Source of the DNA: Escallonia rubra
Lineage: Eukaryota > Streptophyta > Magnoliopsida > Escalloniales > Escalloniaceae
Assembly: GCA_033065855.1 (NCBI GenBank)
Contig: JAVXUO010000288.1
Span: 1 to 64,000, forward strand
Direction of reading: 5' to 3'
DNA: 64,000 bases
Below are positions 46,504-59,409 of this stretch, in pieces. Within the stretch, counting starts at the first letter, position 1. Each line of letters begins with the position of its first letter. The notes beneath the pieces were generated by a model. It saw only the letters and a list, made by a program, of their open reading frames with translations. It had not been told where the DNA came from and did no database searches. The position numbers and the translations under genes are program-made.

Positions 46504-49500
46504 TCACTTCCATGCCTTTCTCCCATTCCTTTTACCTTTGTCTCCTGCAACTGCTTTCTTTCCACTAGTAGTGTCTATCCCTTCCCCCTTGCTTTTATAA
46601 GAACTCCTAGTCTGAATTGTTGTAGCCTGCAAGGATGAGGTGCCCCTGGCTGCTGTTTTACCACTAGCAGTGTTCTTTTCTTTCCCCTTTCCTTGAGTAG
46701 AACTTCTGGTCTGAACTGCAACAGTTTGCAAGGATGAGGTGGTTGTGCATGCTTCTCCCTTCCAAGTATATTGAGCAACCTTCACTGATGTTGACCCCAT
46801 TTTCTTCACCATTGGTGGAGGTGCTTGCTTAAAAACTGGGTGTCCATGCACTGTGATGGGTGGTGGTTTAACCTGCATGAACTCCAAAGTGTAAGAATAT
46901 AAACATTTTGTGCTCTGTTTTTGTACTTTAGTGGCAACATTTTCTTACCACTTCTGATGTTTGATAAGCATTTGGTGTAGCCATATGTTGTTGGTTCATA
47001 TTTTCTTGTGACAGATCAACATGTGGGCCAGTTGGCTTCCAGACAGGTCTGGCCTTTTTCCTCTATAACAGAAAATTAAACAATTATCACCAAAACCATC
47101 GCAAACAATATTTGAAACTTACATTGCATATGCACAAAGTTTTACTAGTCCCAATGTCCTTTTTGAGCCCTTTTTTGTTCTGTCAGAAACAACTGCATGG
47201 CTAGAAACTGTACCCCCTTGGTTCACTTTCCCTAGTAACTCTCTCCAGGGAGTAGTCCAATGACTTGCCAATCACTTGAAACAAATCAGTGTCTTTATAT
47301 TTGTGATGCAGTTGAGCATTGATTGCTTGAAATTCCCTTATTGCCTGAGCCACGGCTGCATTGTATGCCTCATTCTTGTTGCCACTGCTTGGCAGGGGTT
47401 GAAGCTGTTTCTCCTAAGAAAAACCAAAAACAATAAGTTAGTTAATCCAAATACATGGTAACATAAAATAAAGAAATGCAAGTTACCTGCTCAGCCCTTT
47501 CCCGTGGCAAGTCCAAATCCAAAGACACATTCTATGATAGGTCCATTTCAGTTGAGATATTCTGAATAAAAAAGTCAAAAACAATTTAGTTAATCCAAAT
47601 ACAAGGTAACATAAAATAAAGAAATGCAAAATGATATGCACATGTACCTCTGGGATAGTAATTTCTTCTGGCATTGACTCCTGGGCACCAATAGTGTTCT
47701 GCATGACCTGGCCATCTTCCTCTTGACTACCACCCCCCTGAGTACCACCCTGGCCATCTTCCTCATGAGTACCACCCCCATGAGTACCACCCTGGCCATC
47801 TTCCTCTTGACTACCACCCCCCTGAGTACCACCCTGGCCATCTTCCTCATGAGTACCACCCCCTGAGCTATAGCTTGAGCAGCACCCTCTTGGGCTGCAT
47901 CTAATACAACACTGCCATTTTCCAAAGTTTGTTCACAAGATCTGATGTTATGACCAAGTTTGCCACATGTTCTACAGCTGTGTGTTGCTTGAAATTTCCT
48001 TAGCTTGTTTGGGATTTTCACTTCACTTTGGTGTCTTTTTCTATGCCTCTTTGGTCTACCTACTGTGGCTCTAAGTGTAGGTGGCAGTGGTGGATCCATT
48101 TCAGTTTGTGGCCATTGATCTTCATTATTCAGAAGGTACACAATATTGTCATAAGCTCTCTTGTAGGTATCAAACCAATAGTACTGATCCACCTAACACT
48201 CAAGTAACTCTCCTGCATGATGGATTGCAGCAACATCATGTATGCGGGGTATTCCTGTTAAGTCTCACTTTCTACAGCTACAACTATGTGCATTCAAGTC
48301 AACACTGGCCTGCCCCCCATACATTAACAAAAATTGAAACTTCTTATCACCGGAATATTGTGGTATACAGACATTGGAATGCTCTTTGATAGTTTTCAGT
48401 TTGGCTTGGATGCCTGGGAATTTTTTTTTTTGCCTTATTTGCTATCCACTTTCTTTTTTTCACCAACCTTTTCATGTTGTACAACCTGATCCACTCAAGC
48501 AATGATATGATAGGCTTGTCTCTTGCAGGCAGGATTGCTGAATTGAAAGACTCACACTAGTTGTTAAGTAAAATGTCACACTTGGGGAATGCCCTAAAGT
48601 GTGACATGCTCCAGTGTTTACCTGACCTAGCAAGTAGCCCAGTAGTTGCACCCTCACTGGCCTTTTTCAAGACTGGCATCTCTCTCTCAAACTTATCTTT
48701 GTATGAAGCTCTAGCACAAGCCCATACCTGGTCAATCAATGCTTTGCTCCTAAACTCAAGTCTAAAATTCTGAACAAGATGCTGAACACAAAACCTGTGT
48801 TCTGCATGTGGTACAAGTTCCTCTAACACTTGAACAAGACCTTTCTGCTTATCACTTATAAATGTCTAGGCAAACTGATTTTGAATGCCCACATCATTAA
48901 TCAACAGGTTAACAAACCACTTCCAGTTATCCTTATTCTCCACTTCAACCACTGCATAAGCCACTGGCCACATACCATCATTAGGGTCTATCCCAACTGC
49001 AGCTAATAGAATCCCTTTGTAAGGGCCCTTTAAGTGGCATCCATCCATCATGAGTACAGGCCTTAAGCACTGCACAAGTCCTTTCTTGCAACCCCCAAAA
49101 GATACATACAGTCTTTTAAACCTACCACCCTGAACCTCCAAATCAAAAGTGGTATTGGGGTTACTCCTCAAAACCTCTGCCCTATAGCTCCATAGCTTTT
49201 CATATTGTTCCTTGCAATTGCCCTCAATTTCCTCCATAGCAAGTTCCTTAGCCCTATATATCTGCCATTTAGTGGCCTCAATGTTGTAGGATTCATGAAG
49301 TGTATCAACTATAGCTTGAACTGGCCATTTAGGATTAGATCTCAGGGAAGACTTTATCCTTCTTGCAATCCACCTATAGTTCACCATGTCAACCTCATAT
49401 GTCCTTGAGCAAGTGTGTTCCGGATTTAGGGTTTTCACTTGCAAAGTGGTGGTCATGTACATGTAAAAAGCATATAGGACCCAAGGATAGTCACCCTTAC

Positions 49501-50317
49501 AACACACAGCTCTAACCCTCATCTTCTCCATCTTTGTAAAGCTAATGAATTTTCCATTCTTACATGCATAATTCCTAATAGCCTCCCTCAATTGTAGGTG
49601 TGAGGCAAAGCACTGACCTAACTCAAATGAGGGATCTTCAGACATTGATTCATTGAACTGGGGATAACTAATCTTTTTTCATGGTTTCTTTTTCATTTTA
49701 GGAGCACCTTCTTCATCAGATGACCTATCCAATTCCACCTCATTTGGTGTACAGTCAGAGTCATTCCCTGCATCAAGAACCTTTGTTAAGTCCCGTACTG
49801 CAATAGTCCGCAGTTTCACAACTTCATCATCACTAACAGGGTAATCACTGTCCACTATCTTACCATCTTCTTCCCTAACCTCTACAGAGTCCTTTAAGGT
49901 TACAGAGCCATCACTGTCTTCATCCATGGTGTTCTTTGACTCTAAAATTCTACCAGAAGATTGCACATTTTTAGCCAGAACGGTAGATGTAGAAGTGTCT
50001 TGACTATCCATGTGCTCTCTGTGCTTCACATAAACTGCTATTACCCTATTGTCTTTTACATTCTTGGTGAAGATTAGGGCAATCTGATATGTCCCTAATA
50101 ACAGAAGTCCTGTACTTAAGGTGCAACCATGCATCTTAGAATAAAATTTTGGCCAGTTCTCTTGTTTCTCCATATCTATTTCATACCCTAATTTCTCACA
50201 ACAATCAACCAACTCAAGAAAAGACATCTCATCTGGATCACATAAGTCAAAATAAGCAACTTTACCACCTACATAAACTGTAACAGGGCAGTTTCTAAAT
50301 TCTCCTCCATGGTGCAA
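46504..50317 (-). pseudogene. MuDR-type transposase, inactivated by in-frame stops
   Basis: Reading from 50317 the order is as follows. An N-terminal PB1-like region ('FRNCPVTVYVGGKVAYFD') leads into an acidic linker. Next is the MuDR DNA-binding domain ('FELGQCFASHLQLREAIRNY', about 49621-49560). The MULE transposase core has the first catalytic Asp in 'LMMDGCHLKGPY' (about 49045) and the second in 'FISDKQKG' (about 48855). A degenerate SWIM finger lies near 48270, then a CCHC knuckle ('CRTCGKLGHNIRSC', about 47985-47945), a Gly/Gln/Glu-rich repeat tail and further C-terminal exons to 46504. One splice junction survives (donor near 46947, acceptor near 46875). In-frame stops lie at 49681-49679 (TGA), 48868-48866 (TAG where this family has Trp), 48559-48557 (TAG) and inside the SWIM finger, whose last Cys is Arg. 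It is therefore dead, yet otherwise collinear with the family. One ambiguous base sits just upstream at 50342. Confidence 0.85.
47708..47862 (-). repeat. ~60-bp coding minisatellite in the transposase tail
   Basis: Two and a half copies of a unit with 'ctggccatcttcctcatgag' and 'taccacccccctgagtacca'. In the transposase frame it encodes repeated Gly-rich HEEDGQGGTQGGG-like sequence. Confidence 0.75.
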
Positions 50318-51045
50318 CTCAACAGTAAAGAATTCAGAGTCNTATTCTTCATTAAATCAAATAAAAATTGCAAGTTAAAATATGTTGAAAATGAATTACA
50401 AAAAAAGCCTATTTTTCCAATTTCATTTCAACTGCCACAACATAAACCCTAATTACAAGATATAGTATAACATAAACCCTAATTGCATTCATTCGAATAT
50501 CTGCACAAATTAAAATATGTTGCAATTCCATAACAGGAAAAGCCATGTTTCTCAGTTTCACTACAACAGGCACAACATAAACCCTAATTGCAATAAATGC
50601 TATAACAGGAAAATACGAACACTAGAAAACCCTAATCGCGACTAATTTTCAATCGTTGAAAAGGTAATCATTGATAATATAATTGAATCTACTGAAAATA
50701 AATAAATGAATGAATGAATGACTTACCGTATTCTGGAAGCCCGTAGTTGCCCTGGCGCAGAACCCCACCATTGTCGTGATTATATCAGGAAAGAAGCCGT
50801 AGTCGCGATGATTTTGGCAAAATCATCGCACGATCGTCTCTGTGCCACGATCGAAATGATCTTCTCTGTTTTGGAAATGACCCAAAACAGAGAATTTGGA
50901 CTCCCTTATGCTACAGCCCCGCAATCTTTCCCTCCAAAACATGCGCATGCAATTTTACCAATATGCCCTCAATATCTTGGGGGATAATCTTGCAAACCCT
51001 AGATTTTTCAAAAAAAATGGACGGAAGGTAAACGTTTGCAACGTT

Positions 51046-51140
51046 AGCCATAGTTTGGTGGATAAAAAAGCTATTTTGAAAGGTCTAAGATATAATTTGC
51101 AAACGTGCCGTATGTGATGGTATAGTTTCGCTATTAACCC
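51046..51140 (-). repeat. Right terminal inverted repeat of the MULE
   Basis: Complement of 44311-44405. The element ends CTATTAACCC directly before the 9-bp duplication TGATTTTCA. Confidence 0.9.
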
Positions 51141-51149
51141 TGATTTTCA

Positions 51150-53270
51150 TGTTCATAACTTTTTCCTTTTCAATAATTTTGCACCAGCAGATAAACAGAA
51201 ATAAGTTCCAAAAAGAGTTTTGATAATGGGATTTTACTTCAGAAAAATGTGATTTCTACTTTACCAAGATGATTGATTTGGTTTTGGCTGGCAACACTTT
51301 TGTAAGATTGTCACGTGAATTATTTTTCCTCTTTTTGTTATCTAGTAGCCTGCTTAAAATGTTGCTAACTACACCTACTATTCAAATTGTTTTTGTTTAT
51401 GCTAATGCAAGTATGGCCGAAATGAGACAGACGTATGTTAAATGCGATAGAACTCTAATCTACTTAAATGGAAGCGAGTAGTGGATCTCTACTTGCATGT
51501 GTTGGTTTGTGTTGGCTATAAGCCGCATAGAAGACAGAGGATCGCTACTTCTCATGTTCCCTTGTGTTTTTCCATTACTCCACTTCTCATTAAGGTCACC
51601 CTCTCGGTAAGATCCTTTAATTAACTCTCAGTTTATCGGGTAGCATATAGATTCATTTCTTTGCTAGATTGCATTATCGCTTTGCCACTAAAGCAACATC
51701 ATATGAATTAGGTCATGAAGCACTGTACAAGGATTAATTTGAGTTTATGACATACATTGTGTTCATCTTGCTACTTACGACTAGAAGCTCAGTGCTCAGA
51801 ACCTTTATGAAACTATTTATAATTTTTACAACAGTAACGAACAAAACTTTTATCATCCTAAACTTCACGTTGTTTGCAAGGAAACAATGGCTAGCTAGCA
51901 TTAGTCCATTTTTCAGTGTATGTACTTTGTAAGTGCATCCGAAACTGTCGGCTTCTAAAGACTTGTTTACTAAACATATGTTATCGTTCTAGCTGTGAAA
52001 TGTGAATTTCATACTTTACTTGTGGGAGTAATGGTGCGACCGAGAGGATTCTTAAAGGTAGCCATTGGATGCTTCGAGAAATTAGTGATTGCATTATGCC
52101 ATGTTTCATTGTGCTTGGTCAATGTTAGAGCTTGACTTTCCGAGGAAAACATGAGCTTACAAATGAGAAGAAAATGCTAATTGTGACAATCAATCTCAAT
52201 GGGCGATTAAATATATGCACTTGGTATTAGTTTATCTTAATTAGTTGGTCATTTGCATGCGCGAATAAATAAATTTTGCATGTGCTATGTGGAAATACTA
52301 TTGCATCAGAGCATTTTTTTTTACATGTGTTGCATTTATATATGTCAAAACATAATTTCTGGTGTTAAAAATACTATATATATCACGTAAAGGCTGACTA
52401 ATATTTATGTGAGTTTCTATTTCTTAAAGCAGCCAGCTCTGCCATATCATTAAGCCCTCAGTAGGTTTCAAAAGATCAATGCGAAGCTTTGGTGAATCAA
52501 GTTTCTTTGAAATTGTAAAAAATATATGTTTCTTGTTATGTTTTATACGAAACGCATGTAATAGACATTTTCCTGATTATCCCTTTTGCAGAACGAGCTA
52601 GCACGTGCTTTGATGCTATCTTACCTAAGATTTATTTTGCTTTATGTAATTGTAAGATATTCAAGATTAATACACCAACTATGCTCAAGAGTTGAGAATA
52701 CATAGAAGCTAAGTTTCATCTTCAGCGAGTACAACTTCATCTTTAAGTTTCCATCTTGGATGTGTTTAGTAGTCCGTGGTCAAGTGGTCAATGCACGAGT
52801 TGCAAAGGTTTGATCTAGAAGTGTTTTGGTTATTCTCCCTGTCGCAGGAGTAGCAGAGCTCTTTCCATCAGTTTATCAATAACCAGGTGAAAGTAGAAAC
52901 CGAAAAGGAAATGGGTAAAAGCGGGTTATATTAGATTTCTTTAGTAATATATAGTTTTGGCAAACTTTGTCTTTGGGATCAAGAGCAAATGTTTCTTGTA
53001 CTTTAGTTAATATGCTGACAAGGTCGAAGAATGCTCACTTTACACCTGCTTAATTAGCAGAATACGTAAGAGAGGGCATCTTCTTAATATCTTAAACTTG
53101 AATAATATAACACTCCAGATTTCAATTTTTGCATAAACAATATCTTTGCAACACCCACACCGCTAGCGTGTGGGGATCTAACTTGTTATCATAAAAGAAC
53201 AAACATATGCGCGCTGTTGGATAGGTCGGACGACGATGGTACCAGGAATGACGGCAAGCGGATGGGGAGG
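51150..53270. other. Unassigned sequence of copy B
   Basis: 51150-51530 has no clear match in A. 51530-53225 is collinear with 8260-9755 of copy A. Near 53224 it jumps to sequence matching 12600. No gene is seen; small frames such as 51269-51481 are not conserved in A. Confidence 0.5.
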
Positions 53271-54189
53271 AAGCACTACAAGGAAAAAGGCTTTTAGCGA
53301 CGGAATTTCCGTGGGTAAGAACGTTGTCCAAAAAAAAAATTTACCGACGGATTATTTTGTCGGTAAAAACATTACCGACGGTCTTTTAACGACGATATAA
53401 ACCGTCGCAAAATATTTTTAGGGAATTTAATAATTTTGGATGATTTTTAAAAAAATTTAAGCAACGAAATAATACCGTCGCTAAAAATATCCGTCTGTTA
53501 AAATGTTTTTACCGACGGACCTTTAGCGACGGGATAATTCCGTCGCTAAAAGTTCTTTAGTACACAGATATTTCTCTCTCTCTCCCCCCGTTTCTCACTA
53601 TGTCCCTCGTTTATGGCTCTGTCGCCGTTTCTCTCTCTGTCGGCGTTCTCACCTTTGACGATCCCCCCTCACGGCGACCGTCCTCCGTAACGTTCCTCCC
53701 CACTAGCACGCCGGCGAAAGGCCCCTGCCTCCGTCCCTCCCCACGAGCCCCCCACGCCGGCGACAGACCCCCGCCACCACCTCTGCAGTCCCCATAGCCA
53801 CCCCGCCGCCCCGCTGCTACCCCACTACTGCCACAGCCACCTCACAGTCGCACCACAGTTCATCCCCCTCCGCCGCACCACCACCCTCTGCAGCCTTTTG
53901 CGCGCCACTACCGCTGCCGCTGCCTTCCGTGCGCCAGTGTCGTCATCCGCCTCGCACCACCACTGCCCGAGCTCACTTTTTTTCTCGGTTAGAATTTATT
54001 TATCATATTGAATCTATTCAAATATGCTAGAAATTAATCTGTTGTTATAATGTAATTGTATGCTAGAAATTATTTATCGCATTGAATCTATTGTTATAAT
54101 GTAATTGTATTTAATCTATTGTAATGTAATTGTATTTGATTTGTTATAATGTAATTGAATTTAATTTGTTGTAATGTAATTTAATTTGT

Positions 54190-55380
54190 TGTAATGTAAT
54201 TGTAACGATTAAACCCTAATTATCCCTAATTTGTTCCCAAGTAACCCTAATTGAACCAAATTAACCCTAATCAAACCGCAATTATCCCTAATCTAACCAA
54301 TTAACAGTAATTAACCCCGCGTAACCCTAATTGAACGAATTAACCCCAATTAAACCTGATTAACCCTAACTGAACCAATTAATTGTAATGAACTCCGATT
54401 CAACCAATTAAATTGAACCAATTAGCCCTAATTAATCCCGATTTACCCTAATTGAGCCAATAAAACCTAATTAGCCCTGATTAATCCTAATTGAACCAAT
54501 TAATTGTAATTAGCTCTGATTAAACCTATTTGAACCGGTTAACCTTAAACCCTAAACCCTAATTAAAGCATAATTAGCCCGGATAAACCCTTACTATCCT
54601 TAATTTGTTCCCAATTATTCCTAATCAAACCGTAATTATCCCTAATCTAACCAATTAACAGTAATTAACCCCGCGTAACCCTAATTGAACGAATTAACCC
54701 CAATTAAACCTGATTAACCCTAACTGAACAAATTAATTGTAATGCACCCTGATTCAACCTAATTGAACCCATTCATTGAAATTGAACCCCTCATTGCATG
54801 CCCTGATCCAACTAAACCCTAAATTGAAATAATTGAACCCCTAATTGAACCTAAATTGAACCGTAATTAAACCCTAAATTGAATGCCCTAATCGAATCGA
54901 ACCCTAAATTAAACTAATTGAACCCCTAATTGAATGCCCTGATCCAACCGAACCCTAAATTGAAATAATTGAACCCCCCTAATTGAACCCTAAATTGAAT
55001 GCCCCAAATCAACCAAACCCTAAATTGAATCAATAGAACCCCTTAATTGAACCCTAAATTGAAGTAATTGAACCCTAATTAAACCCTAAATTGAATACCC
55101 TAATCGAATTGAACCCTAAATTAAACTAATTGAACCCTAAATTGAATGCCCTAATCCAACTGGAACCTAAATTGAACCCTAAATTGAATGCCCCAAATCA
55201 ACCGAACCCTAAATTGAATCAATAGAACCCCCTAATTGAACCCTAAATTGATGTAATTGAACCCTAATTAAACCCTAAATTGAATGTCCTAATCGAATCG
55301 AACCCTAAATTAAACTAATTGAACCCTAAATTGAATGCCCTAATACAATCGAACCATAAATTGAAATAATTCAAGCGCAT
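54190..55380. repeat. Telomere-like degenerate repeats inside the CACTA element
   Basis: About 1.2 kb is built from 'aaccctaattgaacc' and 'aaccctaaattgaat' words, many holding the plant telomere heptamer CCCTAAA (two consecutive units near 54545-54562). Higher-order duplication is visible: a block of about 105 bp containing 'cagtaattaaccccgcgtaa' occurs near 54300 and again near 54655. A roughly 180-bp unit with 'gaatgccccaaatcaacc' recurs near 55000 and 55185. It is non-coding. Confidence 0.85.
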
Positions 55381-55409
55381 CAGATATGTGCATTTTGAAC
55401 AATTTTTTC

Positions 55410-55680
55410 CTATTTGAACATTGATAATTTTAGGTTGTTAATTTTGTATTTGAGAATTGTGATTAATGATCTGTGATTTTAGGTATTTAATTGATGATTT
55501 TAGGTTATTAGCTGTGTATTTGAAGTAATTGCGATTATTAATTGATGATTTTAGGTTGTTAATTGATGATTTTAGGTTGTTAATTGTGCATTGAGCATTT
55601 GAGATTGTTGACGGATGATGGGACCCAATTGGATTGAATGTGTGATTTTTGTTAGTTTTTATTGCATTGAGCATTTGAGA
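55410..55680. repeat. Short tandem 'gattttaggttgttaattg' repeats
   Basis: Several direct copies of 'tgattttaggttgttaattg' lie next to the telomere-like block within the CACTA element. A minus-strand frame here (LKSSINN repeats) is a by-product of the repeat. Confidence 0.7.
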
Positions 55681-56225
55681 ATTGAGATTGTCTTTCTATC
55701 CTCAATGTCCGTTGCGTTAATTAATGCCCTAACATATCGTTAAACCACTGTTTTTGCAAACCTCGTATGAACAGCTTAGGGGGTTCGAGCAGCAATTCGG
55801 ATAGCCATTAGCGTCCACTAGTACGGGTGCGAGTACTGGGGCGTTGAAGCGATGGCTGGATACGCCGGAGGTCTCAATCGGCCGAAAGGCCGCATACGCG
55901 ACGGATTAATTCTGTTGCTAAAAGTCTTCCTACTATCAGTTAATTAGCGACGGAATATTCCGTCGCTAGAACATTTATTCTGTCGCTAATTTAACAAAAA
56001 AATAAAATAAATTAAAATACTTAAAATATAATTAGAGAGGGATATTCCGTCGCTAATTAAAAATAAATCCGTCGCAAAAACTTACATATTTGACGACGGA
56101 TTTGAAAATTTCGTCGCTAAACTATTAGTGACGGGCTTTTATACGAGGGACTTTTAGCGACGGTAAATCCGTCGCTAATTGTTTTAGCGACGGATTTACC
56201 CGTCGCTAAAAGCCTTTTTTCTTGT

Positions 56226-56229
<4 letters not shown>

Positions 56230-56279
<50 letters not shown>

Positions 56280-56545
56280 GGAGGAGGAGGACGGTGGCGG
56301 TGTGGAGATGGATCTCCAGATGATGGTGATGGCTGGGGAGAAACAAAATGAGCCATTAGGGCTTTAGAGTTTTGGTAATCCAAAAACACCCTTATGAATT
56401 AATATGTTTGTACTCAAGGTAGATTGTATGAGAACATTGGGGAGATGGCTAAATCTCACTTATAGAGAGGGTAGTTAGGTTTCTCCATACATATACAAAC
56501 ACAGAGATATGTACATATATTTGAATGACGATATAATATTAGGAT
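56230..56545. other. Copy B segment between the CACTA and hAT elements
   Basis: Begins with a GA microsatellite (56230-56272), then is collinear with 12660-12934 of copy A. It ends in ATTAGGAT (56538-56545), the left half of the hAT target duplication. Confidence 0.7.
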
Positions 56546-56754
56546 CAGGGGCGGACCTAGGAATATTTTTCAGGGGAAGCAAAAATTATATGTCCGTTAC
56601 CAAATTTTTAATTAAAATAATATTAAAAACAAAGTGCACTTATAAAGCATACAAAAAGTAATATTAAGTTTCACGAGAGTCATTAAAGACTCTTTACAAG
56701 TACAAAAAAAATTACAAATACAAATTATACTCCGAGCGTTTACAAGCAAAATTA

Positions 56755-58952
56755 CTAAATTACTATTCGATGAGGCCCCGAAGATTGGTAACGCTTGATA
56801 ATAGCCTCGTTCCCAATAGTTTTGAAGACATTTTTCTCAATGTAGCAAATCAAACTATCATTCATCCATTCATCTCCCATTCGATTCCGAAATCGAGTCT
56901 TTATTATCTTCATCGCAGAGAAAGCCCTTTCCACAGTAGCAGTTGCAACAGGCAAGAGTAAGACCAATTTTATGAGCAAGTACACCAAAGGATATATCAC
57001 ATCCTTTTTCAACTCAACTAACTTCATAGCAAGTTCACCAATTCCCTTTACATCATAAAGCTCTTCACATGACCGCACATCCATAATATAAGTCTCAAGC
57101 TGACTTCCAAGTATCATAAGCTCTATTGGAGAAAAGTCATATGGATAAAATTGTGCAAGACGTATCAATTTCTGCTTATTAAAAGCAAAAAAATCATCAC
57201 TTGGATCGAGGCATGCCATACAAATAAGCAACTCTGTAGTTACCTCATTGAAACGATTATTCAATTCACTGATTTGCAAATCAACAACAGCTAAAAACGT
57301 ATCAATACGATAGTGATAAAGATTTGTACCTTCTTCAGCATTACGTTTTCGCCTCCCCGAGGTTACAAACCTCGCACTCATGTCCAATACTTCAATTTCA
57401 TGTTTTACACAAAATCTTGAAACCTCTTCCAACAAGCCTTCCCACCCATAATCTCTCAACCTCTGCAATTGTTGCTTTGTTATGCTTACCAAATTCATTG
57501 CATTTACAATGTTTTGATCTTTCTTTTGCAATGCTTGTGAAAGTTCGTTCTTTATCCCCAAACCTGTCTTCATCAAATGCATGTTAAAGGCAAAATCATA
57601 TGTTGGCACCGTCTGCGGAAGGCACTTTGCTTAACCTCTCTGATCATAATCTGTAGCATCGTCAGCAACCTTATTAAGCACGTCTATCACTGAAGCAAAC
57701 ATAAGAATCAAATTCAATAATGCACCAAAATGTGATCCCCAACGGGTATCTCCTGCTCTTTTGATGAAAGGCTTCACTTTCTCGAAGAGCATGAACACCA
57801 TTTGCAAGAGCATGAACAAGATGAAACTTTCACTTTCTCGAAGAGCATCTCTTCGTTTGCATGAGACTCCCACGGTGTTTACTACGCTAGTAACCAAATT
57901 AAAGAGTAACAAAATCTGATTGTGTTTCATGCCAACGACTACAAGAGTTAGCTGAAGTTGATGAGCAAAACAATGAATATAATAAGCAGTTTCATTCTCC
58001 CTTTGAATTAAGGCTTTAAGACCATTGAATTCACCTTGCATATTACTTGCTCCGTCATAGCCTTGTCCACGAACTCTTGAAATACTCAATTCATGCATTG
58101 AAAACAAACCATCAATCACGTTTTTCAGTGATAAGGCAGCAGTACTTTCAACATGGACAATACCAATAAAACGTTAAACGACACGTCCTCTTTGTCCACA
58201 TATCTCAAAACAACTCTCATTTGCTCTTTGACTGAGGCATCACGACACTCGTCAACTAAAATGGAAAATAATTTAGTTTTAATGTCTCCAACAATTGCAT
58301 CTCTTATTTCTCCAGCAATGGCACTAACAATTTCTTTCTGAACTTTTGGTGATGTCAATTTGAGATTCTGAGGCGCATTTGACAGCGTGACTTTTTTCAC
58401 ACACTCATTGTGATCCGAAAGGAACTCTAAAAATTCTAGAAAGTTTCCCTGATTCTCAGATTCGTTAGATTCATCATGCCCACGGAAAGACAAACCCTGA
58501 CATAAGAGCAACCGAATGACATCAATTGATGCTGTCAAGCGAGTACGGTATTGAACCTTACTTTCATTTGTTTGCTTAGACAAAACAACTTCAATACTCT
58601 GCTTCGGGTTATCAAATGATTGACACTTACTTAAAGCAAGGTTGTGTGCACTATCGACTTCTCCAACATGTTTTTCCAATTTTTCCTTCTTTCTCCAATC
58701 GTTAAAACCATGACTGACAAAAGTACCACCACCCCCTTGCTCTCCATGAGCACTTCTAAATAAGTAGCAACATAAACAATATGCTTCATCTTTTGCTACA
58801 CTATACTCCAACCAACTCGCATGACGGTCAAACCAAGAAGAAACAAAACGACGATATTGTTTCCCAAATTGTGTAAATGGAAAATTGTGGCTACGAGGTT
58901 GGCAAGGACCTTTCGACCAATATATGCGTCGAACTTTGGAATAAAATGTCAA
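56755..58952 (-). pseudogene. hAT transposase (TTF-type zinc finger, DUF4371), left arm
   Basis: From 58952 the order is: a TTF-type zinc-finger region ('WSKGPCQPRSHNFPFTQFG', then 'AYCLCCYLFRSAHGEQ'); the DUF4371/RNase H-like core with 'LVDECRDASVKEQM' and 'GQGYDGASNMQGEF'; and the C-terminal hAT dimerisation domain ('LLPVATATVERAFSAMK', about 56950-56900). Frames run 58952-58125, 58119-57631 and 57609-56755. They are split by a one-base deletion near 58190 (relative to the right arm) and a GAA-to-TAA stop at 57633-57631. A short duplication of 'ctttctcgaagagcatg' near 57780-57845 is shared with the other arm. Any start exon upstream, toward the GC-rich centre, was not identified. It would have cut and pasted the element in the nucleus. 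Confidence 0.88.
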
Positions 58953-59409
58953 TATCTCAATATCTCAACACAAATTCACATAGTTAAATAATTGTACATA
59001 TTATTATATTAGCATATTACACTAAATTTATCATATTAAACTAAAATATAAATGTTAACATATTATCATATTAAACTAAAATTTACTTATCAAACTAAAA
59101 TTAAATCATTACCTAAGAGAGTCACAACAGCTGATGATGAGTTATAATAAGCAGTTGAAGCCACCAATGCAGGTGTTGGTCTAAACTTCCACGTGCCTGC
59201 ATTAATTTGATAAAAAGAGAAAAAAAGAATTATCAAATTTGTTTTTATAATTACACCACAATATGAAGGTTAAAGTTATTTTATCCCTAATATGACATAA
59301 TGACAATAACCTTATAATATTTTCCCAACTCGGTCATGTTTTGGACTATGTACAGTGTACTTGGAAGAGAGATCAGAAATGGGTTATATACTCAGTCTTT
59401 CACGCGTGA

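Larger units (their letters stand above)
44311..51140. mobile_element. Mutator-like element (MULE), 6830 bp, with full terminal inverted repeats
   Basis: Terminal inverted repeats of about 95 bp begin GGGTTAATAGCAAAAATATA (left) and GGGTTAATAGCGAAACTATA (right, complemented), and stay alike through 'ccaccaaactatggc'. A 9-bp target-site duplication TGATTTTAA / TGATTTTCA (44302-44310 and 51141-51149, one mismatch) fits the Mutator superfamily. It carries a minus-strand MuDR-type transposase pseudogene, a plus-strand GRF zinc-finger gene near the left end, and a retrotransposon fragment between them. It is absent from copy A. Confidence 0.92.
53274..56229. mobile_element. Non-autonomous CACTA (En/Spm) element, 2956 bp
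   Basis: It starts CACTACAAGGAAAAAGGCTT and, complemented, ends CATTACAAGAAAAAAGGCTT. Both ends run into dense subterminal TTTAGCGACGG / CCGTCGCTAAAAG motifs (53293-53560 and 55895-56210). The flanking triplets are AAG and GAG, a 3-bp duplication with one mismatch. Copy A is uninterrupted at the corresponding GA-rich site (about 12645). Inside is a GC-rich Pro/Arg-rich stretch (53590-53980) and a long CCCTAAA-bearing repeat. No TNPA- or TNPD-like transposase was recognised. Confidence 0.9.

Noticed and set aside
46504..46887. Separate small gene (127-residue frame)
   Set aside because: It joins the transposase tail through a recognisable intron and is better treated as its last exon.
53600..53797. 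Pro-rich 65-residue frame inside the CACTA element
   Set aside because: No domain, no conservation to test, and biased GC-rich composition.
55438..55674. Minus-strand frame with NNLKSSI repeats
   Set aside because: A by-product of short tandem repeats in the CACTA element.
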